From Lachnospiraceae bacterium (GTDB lineage: Bacteria > Bacillota > Clostridia > Lachnospirales > Lachnospiraceae): a stretch of DNA of 19,886 nucleotides. The position numbers and the translations under genes are program-made. Shown here in pieces: positions 1 through 8,069 of the stretch (its first letter is position 1; every line of letters begins with the position of its first letter). The notes beneath the pieces are model-generated. The model had not been told where the DNA came from, ran no database searches, and saw only the letters and a program-made list of their open reading frames with translations. The stretch spans positions 1 to 19,886 of the forward strand of contig CAADYR010000016.1 of NCBI GenBank assembly GCA_900753305.1. The letters run 5' to 3'.

Positions 1-1357
1 TCAGACGAATTCTCTCATTAACATTATAAAGACCGTATATTTTCTTTCCGGTATAGGAAAGCTTCCGAATACCTGCACGTACCTCCATAAGGCGCTCATT
101 TGTCATTCCGATTCCATTATCCCTGACAAACAGTACATATCCCTGCTCTGTCTTCTGACCGGTGATCACAATCTTACCCTGTCCTCTTTTATTTTTGATT
201 CCATGATACAGGGCGTTTTCAACCAGTGGCTGAATCGTGATTTTTGGTATTTTATAGTCATACACTGTCTGTGGTACATCTATCTCATATTCCAGAATAT
301 CCTGATATCTCACCTGCTGAATCTCCAGATAACTTCTTACATGGGAAAGCTCCTCTTTCATGGAAATGATATCCTTTCCCTGATTTAAGCTAGTCCTGAA
401 GAAATCTGAAAGGTTCCCTACCATGCTTACAACCCTTTTTTGGTCTCCTGCCTCTGCAAGCCACACAATAGTATCCAGTGTATTGTATAAGAAATGCGGG
501 TTAATCTGTGCCTGCAATAATTCAAATTCCGCTTTTCTAAGACTAATCTGTTCTTTTTTTACCTGCTCAAGAAGCTCATTAATTTTATCAATCATGGCAT
601 TTAGGGAATCACTTAGTATTTTTGCCTCTGCTCCAGTCTCCTCTTCAAATCTGACAGTAAGATCACCCTTTGCCACCTGATCTGTTACTTTACTGATTCT
701 GGTAATAGGCATTGTAATACTTCTTGGGATATAATAGGACAGGAAAATAACAAGAATCAGTACTACTCCCATGGCAATCAACGAAAGGCGAATCATATTG
801 ATAAAGAATTTCTGATACGCGGCACTCGACTGCTGAATACCCTTTACTTCATAGTAAATGTACTGGGACATCGTTTCTCCGACCAGAGATGAAACAATCT
901 GGATATCGTTTTCCCAGATTTCGATATTGTCCTCATAATGTCTGTTTTCCAATAGATTTTCTTCTATTCGATTTACATAAATATGGAGATTGTTCAGATA
1001 TTTATTAACGCTTTCAAGTCTTGCCCTGTTTTCCTCTGACTCTGTAATTGCCTCAAGCCCTGTTACAATTCTCTCTGCCTCTTGAAGCATGGAGTTTAGT
1101 TTTGACTCTTCAATGGTCTTATTGCCTACAATTAGAAGATACGTTTCATAGTCAAAATCCTTCTTGAAATCCAGACTGAATTCACTGGCAACTACTGTTG
1201 AATTAATCATATCCTCATATTTGCGGTTCACGTTCCACAAATTATAGAAAGAAAAAAGCAAAAAAAACAAAAAGGGAACAATCAGAAGAAAATAGGAATA
1301 TCTTATCTTGGTTGCCAGCGACGATTTATGATAAATGTCCTTCAGCCTTTTATTCAT
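1..1357 (-). CDS. YesM-type sensor histidine kinase (partial, C-terminus off the left edge)
   Basis: Membrane sensor kinase, expected to phosphorylate the response regulator encoded just upstream. 452 codons are visible. A first membrane segment lies at about residues 21-40 (FLLIVPFLFF). An extracytoplasmic sensor region of about 150 residues follows, then a second membrane segment at about 190-212. Next comes a HAMP linker (RSITMPITRISKV) and a His_kinase domain with the phospho-acceptor His288 in QINPHFLYN. The ATPase part shows an N box (PLVENALYHG), DNGIGM and the GLYNVNERIRL box at the edge. Only a few tens of residues should be missing. The ATG at 1357-1355 overlaps the response regulator stop codon (ATGA, 4 bp), which indicates translational coupling. 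The family usually senses carbohydrates or their binding proteins and controls nearby Lpl-type ABC transporters. The ligand cannot be read from the sequence. Confidence 0.93.
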   Translation of the reverse strand, partial: MNKRLKDIYHKSSLATKIRYSYFLLIVPFLFFLLFSFYNLWNVNRKYEDMINSTVVASEFSLDFKKDFDYETYLLIVGNKTIEESKLNSMLQEAERIVTGLEAITESEENRARLESVNKYLNNLHIYVNRIEENLLENRHYEDNIEIWENDIQIVSSLVGETMSQYIYYEVKGIQQSSAAYQKFFINMIRLSLIAMGVVLILVIFLSYYIPRSITMPITRISKVTDQVAKGDLTVRFEEETGAEAKILSDSLNAMIDKINELLEQVKKEQISLRKAEFELLQAQINPHFLYNTLDTIVWLAEAGDQKRVVSMVGNLSDFFRTSLNQGKDIISMKEELSHVRSYLEIQQVRYQDILEYEIDVPQTVYDYKIPKITIQPLVENALYHGIKNKRGQGKIVITGQKTEQGYVLFVRDNGIGMTNERLMEVRAGIRKLSYTGKKIYGLYNVNERIRL

Positions 1358-2979
1358 AAAGTATCTCCCTCTGTTACTTTTCCGCCTCTGTACTGAGTTG
1401 GTGTCATCCCCTGCGTTTTCTTAAATAAATAGGAGAAATAATGCGGGTCTTTATAGCCAACCTCTACACTGATTACACTGCTCTTTTTCCCACTACATCT
1501 AAGTAGCTCTTTCGCCTTGTTCATACGAAAATCAGTAAGATATTTGATCAGCGTCTGACCTGTCTGCTGACTGAAAATCATGCTTAAATGATTAGGCGAA
1601 AAATTCACATGGGATGCCAGCATATTTAAGGACAGCTCCTCATCTGCATAGTTATTTTCTATATAGCGCAATACTTCACTCACTACATCTTCATAGCGGC
1701 TGCTTGCTTTCTTTTCACGAAGAATCAGCGCCTTTTCCATAATCCTGACAATATAGTTCATTGCATTCTTTTCATTCTGCAAAATAGAAGAATCCTGATC
1801 CGGTGTTTCTATTTCGTCCTTTGACAGTCCAAGTCCTTTCAGGAAATCAGAAATACTAAAATATGCGTCCATAGTAATGTATTGTCTAAAAATTCTCGAC
1901 TGCATGGCACCTCCATCGAGCTTTCCAAAGAACTCATCTACAAAATACACAACTTCATCCAAATCACCTGTGCGCAGAAACTCCTGCATCTTTGCTCTGT
2001 CAATCTGTTGCGGATTTACAGCACTTATTTTGAAATCATCCGGTTCTGTTATTCCCTCATTCTCCAGAAGGACACTATCCAGTATACAGCTCTCTTCTAC
2101 CAGATAGCGGTGCGCAAAGGCATGACTGGCATTTTCAAACGATGCCGGAATTTCCCGCAGTCTGTTAACGGGCGTTCCTATTCCGCCAAAATAACGAAGC
2201 TGAGAATACTCTGCAAGAACCTTTCTGATATTGTCCAAATACGCATTCTGATAATTAACTACTTCTTCTTTGGTGTCTGCTTTGATAAGAAATGCCTTTC
2301 CTTCCAATGCCCTGTCAAAGATAAGAACATGTTCCGGGTCAGCTAATTCTGTAATTTTTTGATCAACAGCAACTATACTGCCTGAATACTCCTCATAATC
2401 ATGCTTTATGGATTCTATTTTTAACAGCACAATGCTATACCACGGAGCCGTGATTGTCAGTCCAAGTTTTTCTGAGGTAAGAAGAAATTCTTCCACAGAG
2501 CAGTCTCCTGTTACAAGATGCTGAAACAGATTTTTTTGCTCTTTTAAGGAGTTTTCTTCCATTTCCTTTTGATATTTTTCACGGATTTCTTTCTCTCTAT
2601 GTTTCTTTAAAATATCTTCTGCAACTATATCAACTTCTGCAAGCAGTGCATCTCCATTAATCGGTTTTAACAGATATCTGGCTACTCCTATCTGTATTGC
2701 CTCTTTTGCATAGTCAAATTCTTCATATCCCGAAAGAAAAATAATTTCTGTTTCCGGAAGTTCTTTCTTTACAAGACGGCTTAGCGCAAGTCCATCCATG
2801 AAAGGCATTTTAATATCTGTAATCAGAATATCTGGTTTTAATTTCTGAATTAAAGGAAAGGCAAGCTCTCCATCGCTTGCCTCTCCACAAAACTCATAAC
2901 CGTGAATCTGCCAGTCTATATTATTTTTTATTCCTTCACGAATGATAAATTCATCCTCTACTAAAAAGACCTTCAGCAT
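1354..2979 (-). CDS. YesN-type response regulator with AraC DNA-binding domain
   Basis: Cytoplasmic two-component response regulator of 541 residues. The receiver domain (about 1-120) has the acidic pair E8/D9, phospho-acceptor D55 in ITDIKMP and the conserved Lys in LLKPINGD. A long central linker of about 300 residues follows, as is usual in the YesN family. The C-terminal AraC/XylS double helix-turn-helix spans about residues 430-530 (SLNMLASHVNFSPNHLSMIF, then VISVEVGYKDPHYFSYLFKK). I chose the ATG at 2979, which has GTGGGGA about 8 bases upstream; an in-frame TTG at 2997 would add six residues with no better signal. It is expected to activate sugar-transport operons when phosphorylated by the overlapping kinase. 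It probably acts on transporter genes in this region, but that is inference. Confidence 0.94.
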   Translation of the reverse strand: MLKVFLVEDEFIIREGIKNNIDWQIHGYEFCGEASDGELAFPLIQKLKPDILITDIKMPFMDGLALSRLVKKELPETEIIFLSGYEEFDYAKEAIQIGVARYLLKPINGDALLAEVDIVAEDILKKHREKEIREKYQKEMEENSLKEQKNLFQHLVTGDCSVEEFLLTSEKLGLTITAPWYSIVLLKIESIKHDYEEYSGSIVAVDQKITELADPEHVLIFDRALEGKAFLIKADTKEEVVNYQNAYLDNIRKVLAEYSQLRYFGGIGTPVNRLREIPASFENASHAFAHRYLVEESCILDSVLLENEGITEPDDFKISAVNPQQIDRAKMQEFLRTGDLDEVVYFVDEFFGKLDGGAMQSRIFRQYITMDAYFSISDFLKGLGLSKDEIETPDQDSSILQNEKNAMNYIVRIMEKALILREKKASSRYEDVVSEVLRYIENNYADEELSLNMLASHVNFSPNHLSMIFSQQTGQTLIKYLTDFRMNKAKELLRCSGKKSSVISVEVGYKDPHYFSYLFKKTQGMTPTQYRGGKVTEGDTL

Positions 2980-3012
2980 ATTTATGTCCCCACTCAATCG
3001 TTTGTTTTTTAT

Positions 3013-3087
3013 TTAGCACCGTGTTTTTCTGGTAGAGCCAAATTCAATTCCAAAAAAGGCTCTTCCTTCTTCAATTATTTTTTGCAT
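3013..3087 (-). pseudogene. N-terminal remnant of an FGGY-family carbohydrate kinase
   Basis: A 24-codon open frame with its own ATG encodes KIIEEGRAFFGIEFGSTR followed by a few unrelated residues and TAA. The segment GIEFGSTR matches the first nucleotide-binding strand and turn (typically GIELGSTRIKAVLI) of Clostridia FGGY sugar kinases, which often begin with an (I)IEEGK-like lead-in. The match stops abruptly after GSTR, and nothing resembling the rest of such a kinase (about 500 residues) is present. I therefore read it as a deletion scar. An out-of-frame ATG four bases upstream (GGATGC) would give MDA in front of K(I)IEEG with one base removed from the A-run, so a frameshift may also be present. 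A short functional peptide or chance similarity are the alternatives. Confidence 0.55.
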
Positions 3088-3125
3088 CCATATTTAAATA
3101 ATCCCCTAAAGTTTCTCTTGTTACC

Positions 3126-3144
3126 ATCATACCACTAAATTTAG
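3126..3144 (-). promoter_or_regulatory. Candidate extended -10 promoter with overlapping palindrome
   Basis: On the minus strand TGGTATGAT forms an extended -10 element (TGnTATGAT, 3126-3134). Immediately upstream of it is the perfect 10-bp palindrome CTAAATTTAG (3135-3144), extendable with mismatches, where a repressor could sit between the -10 and -35 positions. The -35 is poor. It would have driven the lost kinase gene and now points at the two-component genes. Confidence 0.35.
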
Positions 3145-3287
3145 CGACAGAATACCTCTCCGAGCATCAAATCTCTCTTGAAATTTCTGATTTTTGTATC
3201 TTTATCGATACTGTCATAAGGAATTTCCGGTGTGCATCAATCCCTTTTATCATCTCCGTCACGCCTGTTTACATTCTTATATTTGAT

Positions 3288-4217
3288 TCAAAAATACTTC
3301 TTAATCTCTTCCTCCACCAGATTCTGCCCAATTACAATTACAACTTCCTGCGCCTGCACTATTTTCTTCATGTCAAAGTTCTCCCTTGTTGCATTCACTT
3401 CTATCCAGCTGCCATCCGTCTGTGGGAAGAAGCCTTTTACACGGAAGATCTGACCACATTTCTTATCTGCAAACAATTTCTCTACAGTACCTTTTATCTC
3501 CTCTGCTGCCATATGCACATTCATGAAGAAGAGAGAGGTAAATGCATCATTGTGATCGAACCACAGCTTCTCATGGTCTGCACTGTGCCAGCCACAGTTT
3601 ACTATTTTCTCATAATCCTCCTGTGTCAGTTCATCCCAGGGCTTTGTGATGACCTCATCTGTAAGCGTACGATTGCAGTGAAATTCATCTAACATACCAT
3701 TAAGCCGTTTTATACTTTCCTGAATCTGTTCTGGCGTAGCCTCCTGCGCTTTACTGAATATGATCGCACCGGCATTTGCGATCTGTGAGGTCATCAGATA
3801 TCTTGCCTGTTTAGACAGATCATCTTCAACTCTGGCATCTACAATCGTAAAGATATTTCCCGGCTCATACCAGTTACTGACGGGTTCTTCATACAACACA
3901 TCAAAAAAGGCATCTACATCATAAATTCCTGACGGCTCTACTACGACTCTCTTAAAGCCCTGCATTGCCATGGCAATGAGCTTTGCCTTGAATCGTCTCT
4001 TCCAGTCTGTCTCTACATTACCGCCTACAATCTGCTCTACATCACACATTTCAGAATCCAGATCTGAGAGCATGACCATATCTACATTGATTGCACCGAA
4101 ATCATTTTCTATAATACCTACCTTCATGCCCTTTTCGACCAGATAGGAAGCATATTTTCTTATGAAAGTGGTCTTTCCTGAGCCCAGAAAGCCTGTAATT
4201 AAATCTACTTTAATCAT
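3288..4217 (-). CDS. CobW/COG0523-family P-loop GTP-binding protein, divergent
   Basis: Cytoplasmic P-loop protein of 309 residues in the G3E/CobW family, which includes metal chaperones and cofactor-insertion GTPases. Walker A is GFLGSGKTTF at residues 9-18 (Lys15). IENDFGAINVD (36-46) and VVVEPSGIYD (91-100) match the usual family positions for E(n)xxGxxxxD and the Walker B region. The C-terminal CobW_C-like part (about 220-305) includes RVKGFFPQTDGSWIEV. The usual CxCC metal-binding motif is absent: the aligned stretch reads QIVGGNVETD. The G4 NKxD is replaced by FSKAQ (154-158). The ATG at 4217 is preceded by AGGGTGA; an upstream extension of 33 residues is rejected because the P-loop normally begins within about 10 residues of the start. 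It has its own promoter and follows a terminator, so it is not simply part of the sugar operon. The partner or metal is unknown. Confidence 0.85.
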   Translation of the reverse strand: MIKVDLITGFLGSGKTTFIRKYASYLVEKGMKVGIIENDFGAINVDMVMLSDLDSEMCDVEQIVGGNVETDWKRRFKAKLIAMAMQGFKRVVVEPSGIYDVDAFFDVLYEEPVSNWYEPGNIFTIVDARVEDDLSKQARYLMTSQIANAGAIIFSKAQEATPEQIQESIKRLNGMLDEFHCNRTLTDEVITKPWDELTQEDYEKIVNCGWHSADHEKLWFDHNDAFTSLFFMNVHMAAEEIKGTVEKLFADKKCGQIFRVKGFFPQTDGSWIEVNATRENFDMKKIVQAQEVVIVIGQNLVEEEIKKYF

Positions 4218-4242
4218 ACCAATCACCCTGCCTTTCTCCCTT

Positions 4243-4271
4243 ATTTTAGCATGAAAGCTTCTCTCCAACAA
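4243..4271 (-). promoter_or_regulatory. Sigma-A-type promoter of the CobW-like gene
   Basis: On the minus strand TTGTTG (4266-4271) and TAAAAT (4243-4248) are separated by 17 bp, close to the housekeeping consensus. The pair lies 26 bp before the chosen ATG and just downstream of the operon B terminator, so the gene probably has an independent transcript. Confidence 0.6.
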
Positions 4272-4296
4272 TCTTCGTACCTGGATATTTTCTATC

Positions 4297-4327
4297 AAAA
4301 ATAAGAGGCTGCACAAAACAGCCTCTT
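4297..4327 (-). terminator. Intrinsic terminator of operon B
   Basis: On the minus strand a 9-bp perfect stem AAGAGGCTG/CAGCCTCTT (4303-4311 with 4319-4327) with a 7-base loop is followed by ATTTTT. It lies about 20 bp after the solute-binding protein stop codon. Confidence 0.9.
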
Positions 4328-4346
4328 ACTCTATATTCTACATGAT

Positions 4347-6113
4347 TTATTTGGTTCTCTGATAAATTTCGTTGATGTAATCTGCCATTGTGATGCTGTT
4401 AAGTCCTTCACAGGAAGCAACATATGCATCCCAGTCAGCGTCTACATTCTTAACACCTGTTGCGAACTGTAATGTCCATGTATTAACATTATCGATCAAA
4501 GGTGTCTTCCAAAGGTTCAACTGCTCGTTCTCTTCTTCATCTGCTACATAAGAAGGATCAAGAGGTTTGATATCTCTGGCTTCTGTAATACGGTTTACGA
4601 AGTCCATAATATCAGGATTGAAGTTATCTGTCATCTCTGCGATTGTACCACCATAGTAGAAGTTACCACCTGCGTAGCCCCACTGTAAACGGATATCAAT
4701 ATCATTTTCATCACCAGCGATACCAAGACCACCACACTGATAGCCATCCAGTAAGGACTTGGTTCCATCAGCATTTACCTGATATGTCTCACCTTCAACG
4801 CCCCACTTGGTCAGGTTATATGCTTCATGAGAGTAGAATAACCAGTCTACGAAACGAATCATCTTAATGAAGCCTTCCTCACCTAATTCATCCAGTGCTC
4901 TCTTGGAAATCATAACACCATTCTCAAGTCTGGAGTTCTCAGGAAGGTAATTTGTCTTTTCTCCTCTAGGGATCAGACACAGATATGTCTCATAGTTGCC
5001 AGCACCCAGGTTCTCATCCAAGTTAGCTAACCAGCTTGTATACTGAGAACGGTTTACACTGAGGATAGCTGTCTCACCACGATAGAACTTGTTGCATGCT
5101 GTCTGATTATCCTGTGTAAATGTTTCAGGATCAAGGATTCCACCCTGTACATACTTGGTTACTTCGCTTAAATATGCCTTGAAGTTATCGCTTGTAGGTC
5201 CAAAATACCATTCATCCTTGGTTGAATCATATAACATACCATTTCCGATAGACCAGCCTGCCTGTACATCATAAGAGCCTGCCATAAGCTTTAACAGGTT
5301 ACCGCCGGAACCGTCTGTAACTTCACTTCCACACCATAAGTCACTCCATACATAATCAGATTCTTTGATCATACCCTCTGATACCATGTATGCTTTTACT
5401 TTAACAAGTGCATCATACAAATCATCCCATGTCCAGTCCTTCTCAATTGCAGGTACATCTACACCTGCTGCATCGAAGAGATCTTTACGGATCATGAATG
5501 TATAGTCCTGAATAGGAGCTTCCAGCATACCGGGTAATTTGTAGAACTTACCATCTGATTTGGTAATGGTCTTTAAATCATCCTGCATGTTATACTTCTC
5601 TACAAAATCTGTGAAATAAGGCATATATTGTGTATAATCTGAAATAGGTACGATTGCACCGCCATCTACATACGGAGACTCATCATAGGTCTTGGGAATA
5701 ATGTAGGCAGCTTCACCTGCATTGATCATCAAAGATACCTTCTGATTGTAATCACCACTGTCGATACTTGTGATATCCAGTGTTACATTCGTTGCCTCTT
5801 CGATTTTCTTAAATACACCTTCTGTTTTCCAAGTATCTACCATAGGATACCAGCTTGCATCTGAGAAGAAGAAGGAATAAGTTACAGGGTCATCAGAATG
5901 GAATGTTGTATCCAGTCCATACTGGTAGTCGAGGTTCTCCTCGGCTGCAGCCTCTGTAGATGCTGTCTCTGTGCCTGCTGCACTTTCTGTCTTAGAGTCT
6001 GCACCTGTATCCGTAGAAGTACTCTGTGTATCCCCTGAACTTCCACATCCTGCAAGACTTCCTGCTACCATTACTGTTGCCAGTAACATACTGAGAATTT
6101 TCTTTTTCTTCAT
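4347..6113 (-). CDS. Extracellular solute-binding lipoprotein of a carbohydrate ABC transporter (LplA-like)
   Basis: Lipid-anchored sugar-binding protein of 588 residues that captures a glycan fragment outside the membrane and delivers it to the two permeases encoded just upstream. The signal peptide has a KKKK N-terminus, a hydrophobic core and the lipobox LAGC (lipidated Cys23). A low-complexity Ser/Thr/Ala/Glu linker (about 24-58) follows, typical of Gram-positive lipoproteins. The mature domain fits the large binding proteins (about 500-590 residues) of the LplA/YtcQ type. The strong ribosome binding site GGGAGGT sits about 7 bases before the ATG. It is the last gene of operon B. The 67-bp gap before it (6114-6180) shows no clear internal terminator. 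The ligand is not predictable from sequence; GH3 in the same operon suggests a beta-linked oligosaccharide. Confidence 0.93.
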   Translation of the reverse strand: MKKKKILSMLLATVMVAGSLAGCGSSGDTQSTSTDTGADSKTESAAGTETASTEAAAEENLDYQYGLDTTFHSDDPVTYSFFFSDASWYPMVDTWKTEGVFKKIEEATNVTLDITSIDSGDYNQKVSLMINAGEAAYIIPKTYDESPYVDGGAIVPISDYTQYMPYFTDFVEKYNMQDDLKTITKSDGKFYKLPGMLEAPIQDYTFMIRKDLFDAAGVDVPAIEKDWTWDDLYDALVKVKAYMVSEGMIKESDYVWSDLWCGSEVTDGSGGNLLKLMAGSYDVQAGWSIGNGMLYDSTKDEWYFGPTSDNFKAYLSEVTKYVQGGILDPETFTQDNQTACNKFYRGETAILSVNRSQYTSWLANLDENLGAGNYETYLCLIPRGEKTNYLPENSRLENGVMISKRALDELGEEGFIKMIRFVDWLFYSHEAYNLTKWGVEGETYQVNADGTKSLLDGYQCGGLGIAGDENDIDIRLQWGYAGGNFYYGGTIAEMTDNFNPDIMDFVNRITEARDIKPLDPSYVADEEENEQLNLWKTPLIDNVNTWTLQFATGVKNVDADWDAYVASCEGLNSITMADYINEIYQRTK

Positions 6114-6180
6114 TCAATTTACCTCCCTAATAACATCATTTTGTTTATAGTTTCATGCCTTGCGGCTTAATACCTCTTTT

Positions 6181-7086
6181 TTACTCCTTAACGCCACCTA
6201 ACATCATACCCTGTACGAAATATTTCTGAATGAAAGGATAAATGCAGATAAGTGGTGCTGCCGTCAATACCATACAGCAGGACTTGATGTTGGATGCAAT
6301 CTGTGCTGCATCAGCCGTAGCACCCGGGTCATTACTTGTTGCAGAACCATTGATGATCTGTCTTAAATAATACGCTACAGGCCATTTCTTCTTATCATCC
6401 AGGTACAGAAATGCGTTGAACCAGTTGCTCCAGTATCCTGTCATATAGAACAGTGCCATGGTTGCCATGATTGGCTTGGATAATGGAAGCACAATCTTGA
6501 AGAAAATACCTATATGAGTCAGTCCGTCAATAGAGCCTGCCTCTTCCAGTTCTCTTGGAATTCCTGCAAAGAAGGACTTCATCAGCAATACATAATATGT
6601 ACCGATCAGACCCGGCAGGATGAATGCTGCTACAGTATCACGCAGTCCTAAATAAGTCATTAATACGTAGTTAGGAATCATACCGCCGCCAAAATACATG
6701 GTAAAGATAATGAGCGGTGCTGCTACCTTATTGAGTCTCAGCTCCGGCTTGGATAATGGATAAGCAAGCATTGCGGAGAATAACAGAGATCCAACTGTAC
6801 CAATTACTGCATAGAAAATGGTATTTCCATAGTATCTGATGAAATCGCCTTTTGAAATTACACTCTTATAGGTAGTCAGGTTAAAATCTACCGGCCATAC
6901 CTTTACCAGACCCTGTACGATTGCAGACTCAGAGGAAAAAGACTGTGCAACCAGATACAGGAAAGGATACAGGGTAATGACACATACCAGAATCATGAGC
7001 AGTGTGTTGCATACCTGAAACACACGATATCCGGTCGATACTTTAATTTTGGTCCTTGATGAAACCATATCCATATTTTTTGCCAT
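6181..7086 (-). CDS. Carbohydrate ABC transporter permease (LplC/YtcP-like)
   Basis: Inner permease subunit of 301 residues with about six membrane segments, the first at about 25-48. The cytoplasmic EAA loop that docks to the ATPase is at about 180-203 (ELEEAGSIDGLTHIGIFFKI then LPLSKP). The C-terminus FVQGMMLGGVKE is typical of the LplC subgroup of the MalG-like permeases. The ATG is preceded by AAGGAGGTGG. The spacing to the partner permease upstream is short (15 bp), so the two are cotranscribed. It should form a heterodimer with the protein encoded at 7102-8046. Confidence 0.95.
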   Translation of the reverse strand: MAKNMDMVSSRTKIKVSTGYRVFQVCNTLLMILVCVITLYPFLYLVAQSFSSESAIVQGLVKVWPVDFNLTTYKSVISKGDFIRYYGNTIFYAVIGTVGSLLFSAMLAYPLSKPELRLNKVAAPLIIFTMYFGGGMIPNYVLMTYLGLRDTVAAFILPGLIGTYYVLLMKSFFAGIPRELEEAGSIDGLTHIGIFFKIVLPLSKPIMATMALFYMTGYWSNWFNAFLYLDDKKKWPVAYYLRQIINGSATSNDPGATADAAQIASNIKSCCMVLTAAPLICIYPFIQKYFVQGMMLGGVKE

Positions 7087-7101
7087 ATTCTTTCCACCTC
7101 C

Positions 7102-8046
7102 TTAGAACAATCCGCTTTCTGTCGTCTTCTTGGATACAATATTGGCAAGTGTCAGCAATACCAGGTTGATCAGACCTTCAAACAATCCAACTGCGGTAGC
7201 ATAACTGTAGTTACCTGAACCGATACCCATTCGATATACATAGGTTGAAATAATATCTGCCTTCTCATAAGTCATTGGGTTATACAACAGGAATACCTTC
7301 TCAAATGCTCCACCGGAGCCTACCAGACCACCGATATCCAGAATCAGTAAAGTTGTGATCGTAGGCAAGATACATGGTATCGTGATATTCCATACTCTCT
7401 GGAAATGGTTTGCACCATCAATTTCTGCTGCCTCATACAGATCAGGACTGATACCTGCGATTGCTGCCAGATAGAGGATAGTTCCCCAGCCAAGTCCCTG
7501 CCACAGACCGGAACCTACGAATATGGTTGTGAACCATTCCGGCAATGCCATAAAGGAAATTGCCTCATGTCCATGTGCTACCAGGAATCCATTGATAGGA
7601 CCGTTGGTAGATAACATCTCACGGATCATACCTGCAATAATTACCATGGAAATGAAATGTGGCAGATAAGATACTGTCTGTACGAATTTCTTCCAGTGAA
7701 TGTTCTTGATTTCATTCAGTAATAACGCAAAAATCAATGTCAGTGGGAAACGGAATAACAGGTAAATGATATTCAGTCTCAGAGTATTGGCAAATGCTCT
7801 CCAGAACATCTGATCCCTGATGAACTGCCTGAAGTATTTGAATCCACTCCACTCTACACCAAAGATTCCACCACCTGCGCGGTATTTACGGAATGCGATG
7901 ACATTACCAAACATTGGTATATATCTGAATACCAGATAATATATAATGGGAATTACCAGAAACATATACAGACGCCAGTTCTTTGCGATATGTTTTCCAA
8001 GAGGCATTTGCCCGTTTTTACTTGCTTTTACCTTTGCTTCTGCCAA
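7102..8046 (-). CDS. Carbohydrate ABC transporter permease (LplB/YteP-like)
   Basis: Membrane permease of 314 residues, partner of the LplC-like subunit. An N-terminal cytoplasmic tail leads into a first membrane segment at about 26-42. The motif RYIPMFGNVIAFRKY is characteristic of the LplB/YteP group. The EAA loop is at about 204-228 (YEAAEIDGANHFQRVWNITI). Translation probably starts at TTG (8046), because GGAGGAG is well placed 7-8 bases upstream and no ATG is nearby. The gene begins 23 bp after the GH3 stop codon. No ATP-binding subunit is encoded in the operon, so a shared ATPase is presumably used. Confidence 0.94.
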   Translation of the reverse strand: MAEAKVKASKNGQMPLGKHIAKNWRLYMFLVIPIIYYLVFRYIPMFGNVIAFRKYRAGGGIFGVEWSGFKYFRQFIRDQMFWRAFANTLRLNIIYLLFRFPLTLIFALLLNEIKNIHWKKFVQTVSYLPHFISMVIIAGMIREMLSTNGPINGFLVAHGHEAISFMALPEWFTTIFVGSGLWQGLGWGTILYLAAIAGISPDLYEAAEIDGANHFQRVWNITIPCILPTITTLLILDIGGLVGSGGAFEKVFLLYNPMTYEKADIISTYVYRMGIGSGNYSYATAVGLFEGLINLVLLTLANIVSKKTTESGLF

Positions 8047-8069
8047 GTAAATCTCCTCCTTTTTATGTA

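Larger units (their letters stand above)
2980..3287. other. 308-bp spacer between the response regulator and the CobW-like gene
   Basis: This spacer holds the FGGY kinase remnant (3013-3087), a candidate minus-strand extended -10 promoter with an AT palindrome (3126-3144), and a second small palindrome TATTTAAATA at 3091-3100. No clear intrinsic terminator is visible after the CobW-like gene, so read-through into the two-component genes is possible. The 3150-3287 part has no ORF or structure I can support. Confidence 0.6.

Noticed and set aside
1882..2346. 154-codon plus-strand open frame opposite the response regulator
   Set aside because: It lies wholly within a strongly supported gene on the other strand, has no ribosome binding site, and its product resembles no protein I know.
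3091..3100. TATTTAAATA palindrome
   Set aside because: It is short and purely A/T in an AT-rich spacer, easily chance, with no second copy seen.
4218..4316. 33-residue N-terminal extension of the CobW-like protein
   Set aside because: It would place coding sequence across the promoter and into the operon B terminator stem. The P-loop position supports the ATG at 4217.
6114..6180. Small GCC-GCAA-GGC hairpin between the operon B permease and binding-protein genes
   Set aside because: The stem is only three base pairs and has no U-tract, too weak to call a terminator or processing site.
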